Shown: positions 47,546 through 60,044 of the stretch, in pieces
Layout of the letters: the number at the start of each line of letters is the position of its first letter
Numbering within the stretch: position 1 is the stretch's first letter
From: Serripes groenlandicus
Lineage: Eukaryota > Mollusca > Bivalvia > Cardiida > Cardiidae
Assembly (NCBI GenBank): GCA_031761405.1
Contig: JASEVX010000013.1
Location: 51,709,956-51,773,955, forward strand
Direction of reading: 5' to 3'
Length of the DNA stretch: 64,000 bases
The notes under the pieces: model-generated
Told to the model about the DNA's origin: nothing
The model's database searches: none
Seen by the model: only the letters and a program-made list of their open reading frames with translations
Made by a program: the position numbers and the translations under genes

Positions 47546-49089
47546 AAGAGCGTTTAATTATTAAATGGATGTGTAAACATCTGAAACGAAAAAGAAAAAC
47601 TGATCAAAATGAGCATTTCTCATTTTGCCAAATTATTTCAAAACGTCGTCTGCTTCAAAGGCGCACGAAAACATCTGTAAAACATCTGTAGTTGGGAAAT
47701 GGTTTAATACAGGTGTGACATCTAACTAAACACATGTATTTTAAGTCATTTAAAGAAATCTCCCCTGAAAATTGTTTACTTCCTCTTAAACAGAAAGTTG
47801 ATAAAGGAAAATCCAGAAACCTGAAAACACTGATAATTCGTGCCTGTCACTTTATACAGCCAAATATGTGTACAAGAACACAGGTAGATTAATTTAGTTA
47901 ATTTCAAGACCAATTTTGTTAACTCTTTGACAGCTGAAACAGATTTTGTGAAACCTGTGCCAACAGTATAGAGTCAGACCAGCCGTCTGATCAGTGTCTC
48001 TACAGTTGGATCAACTCAACAATTTCATCTTGATATTCCTATAATTGGTAAAGTCAACATTGAAAGGGAAAATTTTGTTTACGTCTTGTTTAGTTAGATA
48101 TCCGCCTTATCGATTTTACAATTTTTATAAACAGACACGTCAAAAAAATTGTGAGTCAAAAAGGACTTACACATAACGGTTTCATTCCTCGGTTTTTAAA
48201 TCTTTCTTAGGCCTCAAACTTCATGTTGGTGGATAACATTTAATTGACCGCCAACACATGCATACATCATGTAATGCCCTGCACTCGATAATACAATGTA
48301 GATAGACATGGAACCATTCTAAGAGTTTATGGGTTGGTGTAAATGGTGAGACTGGGTTATAGAAACAATCTCGGCGGTTCCTTATCGACCTACTTTTCTA
48401 GTGAAATGTTTTGAATGATGTATTTATGAGTCCTCCGTTAATTAATATTCACAAAAAATACAAATACTCGTCTCAGTGAATTACACGATTATTTTGAGTA
48501 CCAACAGGATAGTGTTTAATGCAGTAATTAAATATATATTTTAGAGCAGTTATCAATTTACTCGGGACTCATTATAAGTGCTTCGGGACAGTAAAATCGA
48601 TACGGTCATTGACAACGTTAGACTAGATATGTACATTTTGTAAAATTGCCAATCTTTTGAGATCTCATATCATAGTGTTAAATTCAGTAATAAGATTTGT
48701 ATTTATGAGCAATGATCAATAATCCAGGACTCCTCACCAAGGTCTGCGGAAGTTCTATATTTGATTAGTGAACAAAAAAAGGCTTAATTTAGTAATAACA
48801 TAACTATTTTGGAGCAATGGTCAATTAACACATGACTCCCTATTTAACCAAGCTAATAATGTAAGTTTACGTAAAGCAAATGAATAGTTTATAATGAGTA
48901 TAAATTATAAAAGAAAAGCTACAAGACGGGCGACGAGTTGTATACGTTTTCATAGCATCAGAATGCTACACTGTATTGAATCTACAACAGTAGATGGATG
49001 TTTAGAAATGTCCCATGTTTTATAATACACGTAGGTACGTAATTTCGAGTTCAGTGGTTCTAATTTTGTTGCGGATGCGAACAGTCAAA
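47546..49089. other. Intergenic DNA of copy B with a MITE remnant
   Basis: Aligns with A 27211-28745. The MITE core remnant lies at about 47600-47706. No gene. Confidence 0.5.
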
Positions 49090-49722
49090 ATATAAAATCG
49101 CATTTAGATTACAGAAACCTGGACTAGTGAAATCCGTGCCACCAGTATAGAGTCTGACAAAAGTCGGGCTCAACTCAACAATTTCATCTTGATATTCCTA
49201 GAACTAGCAATGGACTCTTCCAAACGCAAATGTGGACAATACCATTTTAGGAAGTCAGCATTGAAAGAGTTATGCCTTGTTTACATGTTGTTTAGTAAGA
49301 TTTCCGCTAAATCGATTTTAGCTCCTTTATAAACAGACACGTCAAAATAATTCTGAGTCACTAACACTTACAGATTACGGTTGTTTTTCATGTGCTTAAA
49401 TCCGTATGTGGCCTAAAAACTTTATGTTGCTTGGTTACAGTTAATTGACCACCAACACATATATACATCATTCAATTCACTGGACTCGAAAATATATATA
49501 TGGGTTCACAACGGTTCCTTATCGACATACATTTCTAGTACAGTGGTTTGAATGATGTATGTATGAGTCCTCAGTTAATTAATTTTCACAATAATCCAAA
49601 TACTCGTCTGAGTGAATTGGACGATTCTTTTGAGTACCAACAGGTTAGTGTTTAATGCAGTAATTAAATATATATTTTAGAGAAGTTATCAATTTATTCT
49701 GGACTTTATGAGCAAAGATCAG
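49090..49722 (+). repeat. Internal re-duplication inside copy B, first part
   Basis: 49110-49722 resembles 47940-48700 (for example CAACTCAACAATTTCATCTT, TGTTTAGT...CCGCTAAATCGATTTTA, GCAGTAATTAAATATATATT). It is more diverged from 47940-48700 than the latter is from copy A, so the re-duplication looks older than or evolved faster than the A/B split. Confidence 0.65.
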
Positions 49723-50414
49723 TGCTCCAACTCACATTTTCTTCCAATGGTAAACTTACCCCTTGAGTTGAAAATCTGGGGATTAGATTTATTTTCAGGT
49801 GATATGAAATTATGAAGGCAAATTTATCATAATAAAAGGATAAACAGCAAGCACATGTTTGAGACTATATTAAGATCAAATTCTCTGCACTGTAACATAT
49901 TTCAATTAATACAGTTGTGACACTTATTTTTCTACATTTCGTACACACAAATTAGAAGGCATATATTTATCTAATGTCCAAGTAAAAGCTATCCGATTAA
50001 ATATTGTATTAAAGATCGCTGCAGAAATTGTATCGGTAAAACAATAGGTCACTCGAAATCCGTGGAACTTTAGTACAAAATGCCCGACTGACTGATGGTT
50101 GCAACACTCAGTGTCACTGTTCTATTTTTTCTTAAATGTTACGTATGCTAATCCAGCCGTCAACAATATGAAGCGTACATGATAATTCAAATCAGTTAAA
50201 TCATATGTTTTAGGAGGTTGACATCTTAGAAATTGAGTCATTTCAATTGAAAACAGAGGACACCGGATGTTGTGAACTCTTTTTGGCGTTCGTGGTTCCT
50301 ATCGCTCAGATGATTCGCCACCAAAATGCCTCATTTTCAAAATAAAAATAAAATAGAAAATTAAATGGAAATACTCTTAAGCATCAAATAACTTATTTTA
50401 ATACTTTTTATATG
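49723..50414. other. Unique segment inserted in copy B
   Basis: No counterpart in copy A. No gene or repeat recognised. Confidence 0.45.
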
Positions 50415-52030
50415 CTTTTTAGCTCGTCTGTTTTTTCGGGGGAAAAACACGAGCTATCGTCATCACATTATCGTCGTCGTCGTCAGCAGCGGCGTTGGTT
50501 TAGTTTTACGTTTAGGTCACTTACATGGAAACTATCAAACCTATTACTTTGAAACTTGGAAAAGTTGTCCATCTTATACCCTTCTTCACATTGTATGCTA
50601 CAGATGCTGAGTGTGGCCTATGTTTGGGGGTAAAAAACATAAATTTTGATGTATTTTGGTTGATTTTGAGAATTTATGGTGTTGGTTAAGTTTTGCGTTT
50701 AGGTCACTTACATGTGTAACGTTCTCGGAGTTCAACAACGCTTCTATGAAATGGCTTCAAATAAACTTAATACATAACTGATAGGAAACAACGAACCAAG
50801 GTATTTACAGGACCTTCACCAAGACGCTCAATCGCTTCCGTGACGTCCGCCGCTCTCGGCCTCACAGAGGTCTATACTTTTGAAGCCGTCTAATGCTTCA
50901 CAAAGGCTTCCTTGAAGCCAAGTATGCAACCGAGAACCAATGGCCTCAATGAAGTCACCAGTTCCTGCCACAGTCCCACACTCTCTTAAGACTTCGAACT
51001 ACGACCCGAGCAGCACGGCTAGCTTGCTTCTTGATATCCGATAGAATATATCGAGAGAAAGAAGTCTACTGATGCCTAATACCCAAAGTCCTAGAACGTT
51101 CTTGAGAGATGTGAACTGTTCGACGAGAACCACGGAACTGACTTTCTATCGCAATACACCGGTATTTATACTAACTTGCACAATTTGCACCACCTGGCAG
51201 AATCCCGATTACTTCCGCCCCTTCACGGACATTGAGAATGTACATACTCTAAGTTGTAATGAGCGTCTGGTGAATGTATGCAGCGTGCTTATTGACGATA
51301 TATGCTTGCTCTAGAACTATTTAAAGGCTTAGCAGGACAATTAAACCAGTACTTACTGGATTTGAAGATGCCTTTGTTCTCGTCAATATTTCGATAAATA
51401 GATCCTATTAAACAAAGGGACGTAACTTTGTTAAACTACAATAAGTCGGCTTCGCTATAATGCATATTCGTTACACATGGAAACTATCAAACCTAATACT
51501 TTGAAACTTGGAAAAGTTGTTCATCTAATACCCTTCTTCACATTGTATGCTAAAGATGCTGAGTGTGGCCTGTCTTGTGGGGTAAAACACATAAACTTTG
51601 AAGTTTTCTTGTTGATTTTGAGAATTGGTGGTGTTGGTTAAGCTTTGCGTTTAGGTCACTTTTATGGGAACTATCAAACTTTATTTCTTTGAAACTTTGA
51701 AAACTTGTTCATCTCATACCATTCATCACATTGTATGCTAAATATGCTGGATGTGGCCTATTTTGGGGGGTAAAAACATCAATATTGATGTATTTTGGTA
51801 TTTTGGTGTTTGTTAAGTTTTGCGCTTAGGTCACTTACATGGAAACTATCAAACCTATTACTTTTAAACTTGAAATACTTATTCATATAAAACCCTTTTT
51901 CATATTGTATGATAACAATCCTGAGCGTTCCTGTTTTTTAATATATATTTTGGTCGATTTTTTCATTTTTTGTTACATTGATTTCAAATTTTTCCCAAAC
52001 AATAAAAACATAATGTACTTCAACAAATTA
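50415..52030 (+). repeat. TTTTAGCTCGTCTG-type repeat with tandem units of about 190 bp
   Basis: Starts with TTTTAGCTCGTCTGTTTTTT and a GTCGTCGTC run, then four units of GTTTAGGTCACTTACATGGA...AACTATCAAACCTATTACTT...CATTGTATGCTA...GAGTGTGGCC. The second unit is split by the element at 50715-51475. Confidence 0.7.
50715..51475. mobile_element. Probable solo LTR (761 bp) with CATG target-site duplication
   Basis: Begins TGTAACG and ends CGTTACA, flanked on both sides by CATG (50711-50714 and 51476-51479). The neighbouring repeat units show the uninterrupted target ACTTACATGGAAACTATC, so the limits are certain. TG...CA ends with short inverted termini and a 4-bp duplication fit a solo LTR of a Ty3-type retrotransposon; a non-autonomous DNA element is the alternative. 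The 80-codon open frame inside has no recognised match. Confidence 0.7.
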
Positions 52031-52139
52031 TGAATATCATTAATCAGATTGTGTTTTGGGGGTGAAGGTCACTGTTACTAAAATAGGAAAACAGTTAAAG
52101 TGAATTTGTTTATGTAATTTACGTAACATTTTATGTGAG

Positions 52140-52530
52140 TGGGAACACTAATGATCAATGACCCAGGACTCCTCAGGAAATTTTATATTTGATTGGTGAA
52201 TTTTGTAACACAAAATAAGGCTCAATCTAGTAACGACATATTTTGGAGCAATGGTCAATTTATGAATGACTCGCTTTTTAACCAAACTAATGATTTCAAT
52301 TTATGTAGAGCAGATGAATAGTTGATAATGAGTATAAATCATAAAAGAAAAGCTACACGACGAGGGACTAGTTTTATACATTGTCATAGCATCAGAAGGC
52401 TACACTGTATTGAAAATACAATAGATGTGAAGAAATGTCCAATGTTTACACGTAGGTACGTTATTTCGAGTTCAGTTGTTCTAATTTTGTTGTCTTTTGT
52501 TGTCATGCATCCAAAGTGAAATACCGGTGC
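52140..52530 (+). repeat. Internal re-duplication inside copy B, second part
   Basis: Matches 48710-49065 and A 28410-28770 (AGGACTCCTCAGG, TTTTGGAGCAATGGTCAATT, ATAGCATCAGAA-GCTACACTGT). Confidence 0.65.
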
Positions 52531-52537
52531 TGAAAAA

Positions 52538-53240
52538 AGCAGAGTAGACTCCATTCTAAGTGCTGTAACTATACTAATGTTGAAAATAAACTTCATTCTG
52601 AGTGGTGTAACTATAATAATATTGAAAATAAACTTCATTCTTAGTGGTGTAACTGTAGTAATGTTGAGAGCAGCGTAAGCACCATTCGTCATGAATAATT
52701 GAAGTATTGTGGAAAGTGGATTAAAACACAGTAAGTCTTGAGAAAAATATCAAACTGTTGAAGTAGAGTATACACCATTCTGAGTGGTGCAACTATATTA
52801 ATGTTTTAAAGTAGAGTATAAACCTTTATAAGCGGTGTAAATAAAATAAACACCATTCTGAGTAATGTAACTATAATAATTTTGAAAGAAGATTTAACAC
52901 AATTATGAGTTGTGTAGCTATGAGACTGTTGAAGGTAGAATATACACCATTCTGAATAATGTAACTATCAAACTGTTGAAAGTAGAGTAAAAACCATTCT
53001 GAGTAGTGTAACTATAATTAATACTGTTGAAAGCAGAGTACACACCATTCTGAGTGGTGTAACCATAATACTGTTGAAGGCAGAGTAAATAACATTTTGA
53101 GATATGTAAATACATTACTGTTGAAGGCAGAGTACACACTGCTCTAAGTGATGTAAGTATATTACTGTTGAATGCAGAATTAACACAATTATGAGTGATG
53201 TAACTAAAATAATGTTGATAGCAAAGTTTACATCATTCAT
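52538..53240 (+). repeat. 42/43-bp tandem arrays (copy B)
   Basis: About three units of the 42-bp type (52540-52680), then irregular units with CACCATTCTGAGTGGTGTAA and ACTGTTGAA. Open frames here are repeat by-products. Confidence 0.85.
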
Positions 53241-53289
53241 CATGAAATATAAGAGATATTGTGGAAAGCGGATTAAAACAAATTTTGTA

Positions 53290-54238
53290 TTGAGATAAAT
53301 ATAACACTGTTGAAAGTAGAGTATACTTCATTCCTGGTTATATAAATATAATACTATTGAAATTAGAGTATACACCATTCTGGGTTATATAACTATACTA
53401 TCATTGAAAATAGAGTATACACCATTCTGGGTTATATAACTATAATACTGTTGAACGCAGAGTATACACCGTTCTTCGTTATTTAACTATAACACTGTTG
53501 AAAGTAGAGTATACACCCTTCTGTGTTATATAACTATAATACTATTGAAAGTAGAGTATACACGCTTCTTTGTTATATAACTATTATACTGTTGAAAGTA
53601 GAGTATACACCATTCTGTGTTATATAACTATAATACTATTGAAAGTAGAGTTAATACCAATCGGTGTTATATAAATATAATACTGTTGAAAGTACAGTGT
53701 ACACCATTCTGGGTGTTATAACTATGATACTATTGAAAGTAGAGTATTCACCATTCTGGGTTATATAACTATAATATTATTGAAAGTAGAGTATACACTC
53801 TTCTATGTTATATAACTATAATACTGTTGAAAGTAGAGTGTACACCATTCTGGGTTATATGACTATAACACTATCGAAAGTAGAGTATACACCATTCTGG
53901 GTTATATAACTATAATACTGTTGAAAGTAGAGTATACACCCTTCTGTGTTATATAACTATAATACTGTTGAAAGTAGAGTGTACACCATTCTGGGTTATA
54001 TGACTATAATACTGTTGAAAGTAGAGTAAACACCATTCTGGGTTATATAACTATACTACTGTTGAAAGTAGAGTATACACCATTCTGGGTTATATAATTA
54101 TGATACTATTGAAAGTGGAGTATACACCATTCTGGGTTATATAACTATGATACTATTGAAAGTAGATTATACACCATTCTGAGTTATATAACTATAACAC
54201 TGTTGAAAGTAGAGTATACACCCTTCTGGGTTATATAA
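53290..54238 (+). repeat. About 43-bp tandem array (copy B)
   Basis: About 22 units of GTTATATAACTATAATACTG...GAAAGTAGAGTATACACC; counterpart of 29495-30710. Confidence 0.9.
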
Positions 54239-55095
54239 GTATGCCCCCTTCAAAGAAGAGGGGTATATTGCTTTGCACATGTCGGTTGGTCGGTCGGTCG
54301 GACCGTCGGTAGACCAAAGTTTGTCTGAGTGATAACTTGACTTGGAGGTTGGAGATGACCATGACCAGTAAACGAACCCTGTTGATTTGGATGTCATTGG
54401 GTCGAAGGTCAAGGTCAAAGTGACATTGAACCTGAAAAGCTTGTCCATGTGATAACACAACATTGCCTGCACCCATGGCCCTTAAACATGACATGGAGCC
54501 TGGGGATGACCAATAATAGAACGTTATTGATTTTGAGGTCATTTGGTTTACAATCAAGGTCACAATGACCTTGAACCTAAAATCTTATCCGAGTGATAAA
54601 TCGACATTGCCCGCACCTATGGCCCTCAAACTTGACCTGAAGGCTTGATGTGACCAGTAGATGACCCCTATTGATGTTGAAGTCATTGGGTCAAAGGTCA
54701 AGGTCACAGTGACCTTGAGCGATACAAGATTGTCTGAGTGCTAACTCGACATTGGCTGCACCCATGTTTCTCAAACTTGACATGGAGGCTGGGGTTGACC
54801 AGTAGATGACCCCTATGGATTGTGAGGTCACCAGGTCAAACGTCAAGGTCACTGACCTTGAACGCAAAATTTTGTCCAAGTGATAACTCAACATTGCATG
54901 CACCCATGCCCCTAAAACTTAACATGGAGGCTGGAGGTGACCAGTAGATGACCCCTATGGTGTGATCAACATGTGTATGGTCAAGGTCACAGTGACCAAG
55001 CTTGTCCAAGTGATAACTAAACAATGCCTGGAGCCTTAGTCCTCAAACTTGACTTGGATGATGTGCCTGACCAGTAGATAACCCCTTTTTATTTT
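54239..55095 (+). repeat. GAGGGGTATATTGCTTTGCACATG element with GGTCAAGGTCACAGTGACC units (copy B)
   Basis: Starts CCCCCTTCAAAGAAGAGGGG and TATATTGCTTTGCACATG, a (CGGT)n run, then about six units of roughly 130-145 bp (copy A has three). AGGTCACAGTGACCT is exact at 54701-54715; other units are one or more bases off. Confidence 0.85.
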
Positions 55096-55122
55096 GTGCT
55101 TGATGCTATAGGCGCATCTGAG
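55096..55122 (+). pseudogene. 27-nt relic of the Mab-21 N-terminal exon with splice donor (copy B)
   Basis: Encodes VLDAIGASE, two bases different from codons 15-23 of gene B (56289-56315), followed by GTAAGCAGG. Same relic as at 31196-31222. Confidence 0.6.
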
Positions 55123-55179
55123 GTAAGCAGGGAATCTAAATAATCTGATGGAATATAACTTTCTCTGTGTATACTTCCC

Positions 55180-55425
<246 letters not shown>

Positions 55426-55439
55426 ATAGAGACAAACAG

Positions 55440-55835
55440 ACAATGTTTATTTCAATTTCCAACACCATTCTGAAATATATACCTATATTACAGTTGAAAG
55501 TAAAGTATACACAATTCTGAGTGATTTAGCTATAACACTATTCAAAATAGAGTAAATACCATTATGAGTGGTGTAACTATAATTCTGTTGATGGCAGAGT
55601 AAACACCATTCTGAGTGGTGCAACTATAATACTGTTGAAGGCATAGTAAACATCATTATGAGTGGTGTAGCTATATTAATGTTGAAAGCAGAGAAAACAC
55701 CATTATGAGTGCTGTAAGTATAATAATGTTGAAAGCAGAGAAAACACAATTCTAAGTGGTGTAAGTCTAACACTGTTGAAGGCAGAGAAAACACCATTCT
55801 AATTAGTTTAAGTATAATTTTGTTTGAAACCAGAA
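55440..55835 (+). repeat. Extra block of 42/43-bp units upstream of gene B
   Basis: Units with CACCATTCTGAGTGGTGCAA and ACTGTTGAAGGCA lie between the CT run and the ATGACATTTCGAACAGCC segment, which in copy A directly follow each other. Confidence 0.75.
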
Positions 55836-56233
55836 GTTCATATATGACATTTCGAACAGCCAAACACGATGTTAATCTCATGTAGCTAACACGTCCACTG
55901 TTTCGTCTCAGTATTATAAATATATAGCATCAAATGTGCAAAAGTAATTATAAAATTATGCAAGTTGTGAGAAAATATTGTTTCATATAGAGAAATAAAA
56001 AACCCATAAGTAATTGTTCATTTTATGTAATACAAATAATTGTAAATGCTAATTACAAAAAGACTTGTATTGTTAGGCTCTGTTAGTTGTTACGGCAAGT
56101 TGTGGTGAAGATGGGTGAAAACATCTGCACTTCTTCAATATAATATATAATTTGAATTTAAACTTAGTTTGAATTTCCAATAAAGGTATATGCAACACAC
56201 ACTGTTTGAATATATGATTCTGATATTTATTAC
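55836..56233 (+). other. 5' flank / presumed 5' intron of Mab-21 gene B
   Basis: Highly similar to A 31289-31661 with one insertion (GTTACGGCAAGTTGT near 56089-56104). No gene. Confidence 0.5.
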
Positions 56234-56235
56234 AG
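56234..56235 (+). other. Predicted 3' splice site (AG) before gene B
   Basis: TTCTGATATTTATTACAG ends here, 11 nt before the ATG at 56247, exactly as in copy A. Confidence 0.5.
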
Positions 56236-56246
56236 ACAGACGAGAC

Positions 56247-58379
56247 ATGGACGATGCTAATGAAAAATTGTCTAAACGTCTACATGAAGTACTTGATGTT
56301 ATAGGCGCATCTGAGTACACCAGAGAAAAGTATAGGGAGTGCGCTATGTTAAATGAAATAACAAACACGTTTGCATACCTTACTTATGATGCAAACACTT
56401 TTGACGAAAGATCATTCTACGAAGTTGGGAGTAGCTGCGAAGGGACAACTACACCAGGTATCAATTCCGATCTCGATTTATTACATTGTTACGACAAAAC
56501 TCCTGTGGTAGAGAATTTGTTCGAATCTAAACAACAGGGATTATCTTATCTTATTTTAACGGATGAAGACACTAAACCTGGATATGTTCGGCTTCAGATT
56601 GTTAAAGATAAATGTCCGTGTTTAATTGGAATGTACAATATACCAGAAGATAATTACTCGATCGATAGGAAAGGTAGAATATGTGCTACCCACTTCCAAC
56701 TTTATGTTGAACGAAAGACATATCGTAACGGTCCAGCGAACACGAAACCGGCTGATAACATTGATTGTCAACAAGATGACGTATTTGCCTTAAGGTGTCG
56801 ACAGATACCGAGGTCAGCCAATTTCTGGTTACACAGGATACGGAAATTCGGTTGGCCATCACAGCAACAACTTAAAGCAATGGGTTTATATGGTTGTTTC
56901 TTTGTTGGTGTTGGACATCCTCATAGTAAAAGCCAGTCTAGCGAATGGAGAATTTCCTTCTCACTTCAAGAACGTGACCTCATGTCAAGTCTGAACGAAA
57001 CGCAACACGAGTGTTATATTCTCCTGAAGATGATAAAGAAGGATATCATAGAACAAAAGGCCGGTGAATCTATATCATCATATCATTGTAAAACAAGTCT
57101 TTTTTATACAATCGAAAATTCACATAAACATTTCTGGACTAATGATAAGCTTATACTGTGTGTACAGCAGTGTGTTAGGCGTCTATTTATTTGGGTGAAG
57201 GCAAAGAATTGTCCAAATTATTTCATTCCAAAAGAGAATTTGTTCGATAAGCTCAGCGTAATGACTCTGGAAAAAATAGAGTATGTTTTAAACGATATAA
57301 TAGAGAGTGATATCAAGTGTTTATATTCACTTATGTGTGACAATGTTGGTGAACTTCTGACATCTAAATTGAGTGTTGATGAACTGGTGTGTAATCCGGC
57401 TTCTGCGAGTACCTTGTTTCATCCAAGATATTTAGTATGCTATCGTATTATAAAACTCATCTATAATTTAAGGACCATGTTAATGGCACGCATAGACATA
57501 TATACAAATACAGGTTATATGAATGGGGTGATGCAACTTCTGATATATCTACAACATACGAACCATGTCACAGAACATACTACGAGAGACGTAAGAATGG
57601 CACTTGACTCTATAATTCCACTCATACAATTACAATACAAACAGTGTAGGTATGCCCAGTACCTGTCACAAGGAAACTTGTCCGACCTGCGGTCTTTGAC
57701 AATTACAAATATAATCCCAGAAACTATTGACTGTGACCTTATCTTGTCAAAGTTATCTTTAGCATCTTTATATATTCAATGTGAACAGTATCACGAGGAG
57801 TGTGAGCGCATTCTTGTGTTATGTGAAAAAGACATCATACCATTTGTGATGTCTGTGTGTAGCTGCTACGCCAGGAAAGTGTATGTTACACTCACTCTCG
57901 CTAAACACATTAGTTTTACTGACATGTCAAGCAAAGAATTCAGACATTGCTTCACAGGCTGTATGGTATTTCATCCATCTCAAGCTAGTCTTGTCCATGG
58001 AGCTCTTCAATACGAGATGTTTCGTATTGTGTTCACACAACCTGGATCTGAATTTGAAATAGAACAACACTACTGGTTAAAGTTGATTACGGTAGATTCA
58101 AAAATATATCTGTTTTTTCTACAATATTTACTTTACTCCAATAAAGGAATTCAGTCAGAAAAAGAAACAGCCATGCAGAAACTAATGCACGTTCTCCAAA
58201 CTGACCACATTCTTGCCCACAGAGAGACAGCATTGACCCTGTTGGGCTGGATATTTGTACAGGAAAATAAATTACAAGACGCATGGCTTTACTTTTGTTT
58301 ATCATGGAAAGAAAGGCCATTTAAAAATGCAGCTAAATGGCATATGTTAATTTTACTGAGTAAAATAATAAATAAATAA
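56247..58379 (+). CDS. Mab-21 domain protein, cGAS-like nucleotidyltransferase family (copy B, 710 aa)
   Basis: Paralogue of gene A, roughly 75-80% identical by eye. Nucleotidyltransferase residues kept: GS at 61-62, EGTTTP at 65-70, D75-x-D77, and D178 in DDVFALRC as the likely third acid. The Mab-21 C-terminal block GHP...EWRISFSLQER is at about 223-243, and the end is TPR-like (HRETALTLLGWIF and on). Differences from A cluster just before the GS motif (residues about 43-60, six residues shorter), at about 155-175, and around 370-420; the block from EWRISFS to LCVQQC is almost unchanged. All length differences are whole codons. The frame is open 19 codons further upstream (from 56190), but that part crosses the predicted splice acceptor and has a stop in copy A, so MDDAN is chosen as start. 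A poly-Lys run is absent (HSKSQSSEW). Sensor or signalling role is inferred from the family. Confidence 0.93.
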   Translation: MDDANEKLSKRLHEVLDVIGASEYTREKYRECAMLNEITNTFAYLTYDANTFDERSFYEVGSSCEGTTTPGINSDLDLLHCYDKTPVVENLFESKQQGLSYLILTDEDTKPGYVRLQIVKDKCPCLIGMYNIPEDNYSIDRKGRICATHFQLYVERKTYRNGPANTKPADNIDCQQDDVFALRCRQIPRSANFWLHRIRKFGWPSQQQLKAMGLYGCFFVGVGHPHSKSQSSEWRISFSLQERDLMSSLNETQHECYILLKMIKKDIIEQKAGESISSYHCKTSLFYTIENSHKHFWTNDKLILCVQQCVRRLFIWVKAKNCPNYFIPKENLFDKLSVMTLEKIEYVLNDIIESDIKCLYSLMCDNVGELLTSKLSVDELVCNPASASTLFHPRYLVCYRIIKLIYNLRTMLMARIDIYTNTGYMNGVMQLLIYLQHTNHVTEHTTRDVRMALDSIIPLIQLQYKQCRYAQYLSQGNLSDLRSLTITNIIPETIDCDLILSKLSLASLYIQCEQYHEECERILVLCEKDIIPFVMSVCSCYARKVYVTLTLAKHISFTDMSSKEFRHCFTGCMVFHPSQASLVHGALQYEMFRIVFTQPGSEFEIEQHYWLKLITVDSKIYLFFLQYLLYSNKGIQSEKETAMQKLMHVLQTDHILAHRETALTLLGWIFVQENKLQDAWLYFCLSWKERPFKNAAKWHMLILLSKIINK

Positions 58380-58624
58380 AACTTAGGGTTAGCATGATGG
58401 AGACCAACGTGACGTCATAGTTTCTTTATCTATTGGTGTAAAACCTGATGAGCATTGAAGTTGAGGGTTATCTTGATATATATGAGCCGCGTCCGGGGAT
58501 TTAAGATCTTAACGTATCTGTGTACAGTCAAGACTAAAGCGTGGAATCAATCTTGGCAGCGGATTTAGCGTCAGGTTTGTAAGATCTTAACGTATCTGCG
58601 TACAGTCAGATCTTGGGCGAGGAA
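58380..58624. other. 3' flank of gene B
   Basis: AATAAATAAATAAAA overlaps and follows the stop codon and may serve as polyadenylation signal. Otherwise matches A 33832-34075. Confidence 0.5.
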
Positions 58625-58713
58625 TCCACCGTGGCCGAGATGTTAGCATCGATACTGGAACCGGGCGTCCAGAGTTCCAGCACATTTACTAGCCTAGTAC
58701 TGGTTTGTTTACC
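58625..58713 (+). mobile_element. SINE fragment, tRNA-like head (copy B)
   Basis: CACCGTGGCCGAGATGTTAG, GAACCGGGCGTCCAGAG and CTAGCCTAGTACTGGTT; counterpart of 34076-34165. Confidence 0.55.
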
Positions 58714-59688
58714 AGGAATCCTACATAAGTGAACTGTCGAGGTAACTGAAATAATGTTGTGAAACGGCTAAATAACCTAATACATCTTAAGTATCAGCAA
58801 CGTCTAGCGATTTGAGGTCTTAGTACATCTTTGTACAGTAAAGACTTTATGTACACGTACATTCTCACCAGAGTATCTACTTTCCGATTATACATTACGT
58901 AGACTTAATGCATCATCTGACAACAAACTAGAAGTGTAGCCCCAATAGTTGAACGTCAATGTTACTGTAGAAATTTCAATGTTCACGATATATACTTCAT
59001 GACTACTGCAAGCAGGAATCGAACCCGGGGCGTCCAGTTTTATATACGGCATGGTAAACACTCCGTCACAGCTTTTTCAGAGTAAATTATTTTGGGTTGT
59101 ATGCTGGACGTCCCGTTTTTCTGTGAAATGGGTATCAGATATATTTCGATATTTCCTTTTATCGTATAGTAAGCTAGCTAAACAAGTTCTGCTATTACAG
59201 TTTCATCAAATGCCATTCACGATCACTATTGCTGCGTATACAAATGCATACATGAATAAACTCCATAGCTGACGTGCCTTGTTATGGCAAATGTATATTG
59301 TTGTTATTGATGATTGAGTTATATAAGAGAAACATCCTGTTTAGAGAGGAAGCGGCCATTCATAGAAAAGAGAAGACAGAGAAGAGTATGCATGCGTTCG
59401 AGTTTAATTAATACATGTTCGTAAAGAATTTTACAACACGTTTATACAAAGAATATCCCTTAAAAATTACGCCCATGTATATTGAATTGGTTTGCGATTG
59501 TAGGCATGGTATAACACGCTGCTTGAATCTATTATGTAGTTATATCACGGCGTATCCTGGTTAAGTTGCCAGTACCACTGATCCTTTTATCCTAACAGCA
59601 ACGATTTAGTCTTAATGCTAGCGCAACCATCCTAAGCGCCATAAAAAGAAAGCTATTTTTACAATGTTTAAAGTCTTTTGTATAACCC
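58714..59688. other. 3' flank of copy B, no gene
   Basis: Single-unit counterparts of the A-only tandem duplications lie at about 58827-58932 and 59537-59607. No gene; the frame 59051-59272 is broken in copy A. Confidence 0.55.
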
Positions 59689-59762
59689 GGCCGTCGATCG
59701 AACTCGCGTCCACCAGTTGTCGAGGCGGAAGCTCTACCAATACACCACTGAGGCGGTCCCGT
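59689..59762 (-). mobile_element. tRNA-like SINE head, minus strand (copy B)
   Basis: The reverse strand reads GGACCGCCTCAGTGGTGTAT and B-box GAGTTCGATCGACGGCC. Stems do not close as in a true tRNA. Confidence 0.5.
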
Positions 59763-60044
59763 GTATAGTAGATATGAGCCTCGTCTATCAATTGGCGGTC
59801 TTATTGACTGACCGTAATGGGATCATATAGTGGTAGATTGGTTTAATATGGATACTCTTCTATATTTTTGTCAAAATATGTATATTTGACTTAAGTACAT
59901 TGTACATATAGAAGGAAAGTAAAGGATCTGGTTAGACGTTGCGAATGTACTTGTTGTCTGAGCCTTCACTGTACTCAAGATACATTATGACCAAAAAACG
60001 CTGGACGCTACTCGTTTCTAAGCCACGTCAGGTAAAACGGGTGA

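Noticed and set aside
51072..51314. 80-codon frame inside the putative solo LTR
   Set aside because: No recognisable domain and located wholly within the repeat; insufficient support for a gene.
56190..56246. Upstream ATG extending gene B by 19 residues
   Set aside because: The extension crosses the predicted splice acceptor and copy A has an in-frame stop there.
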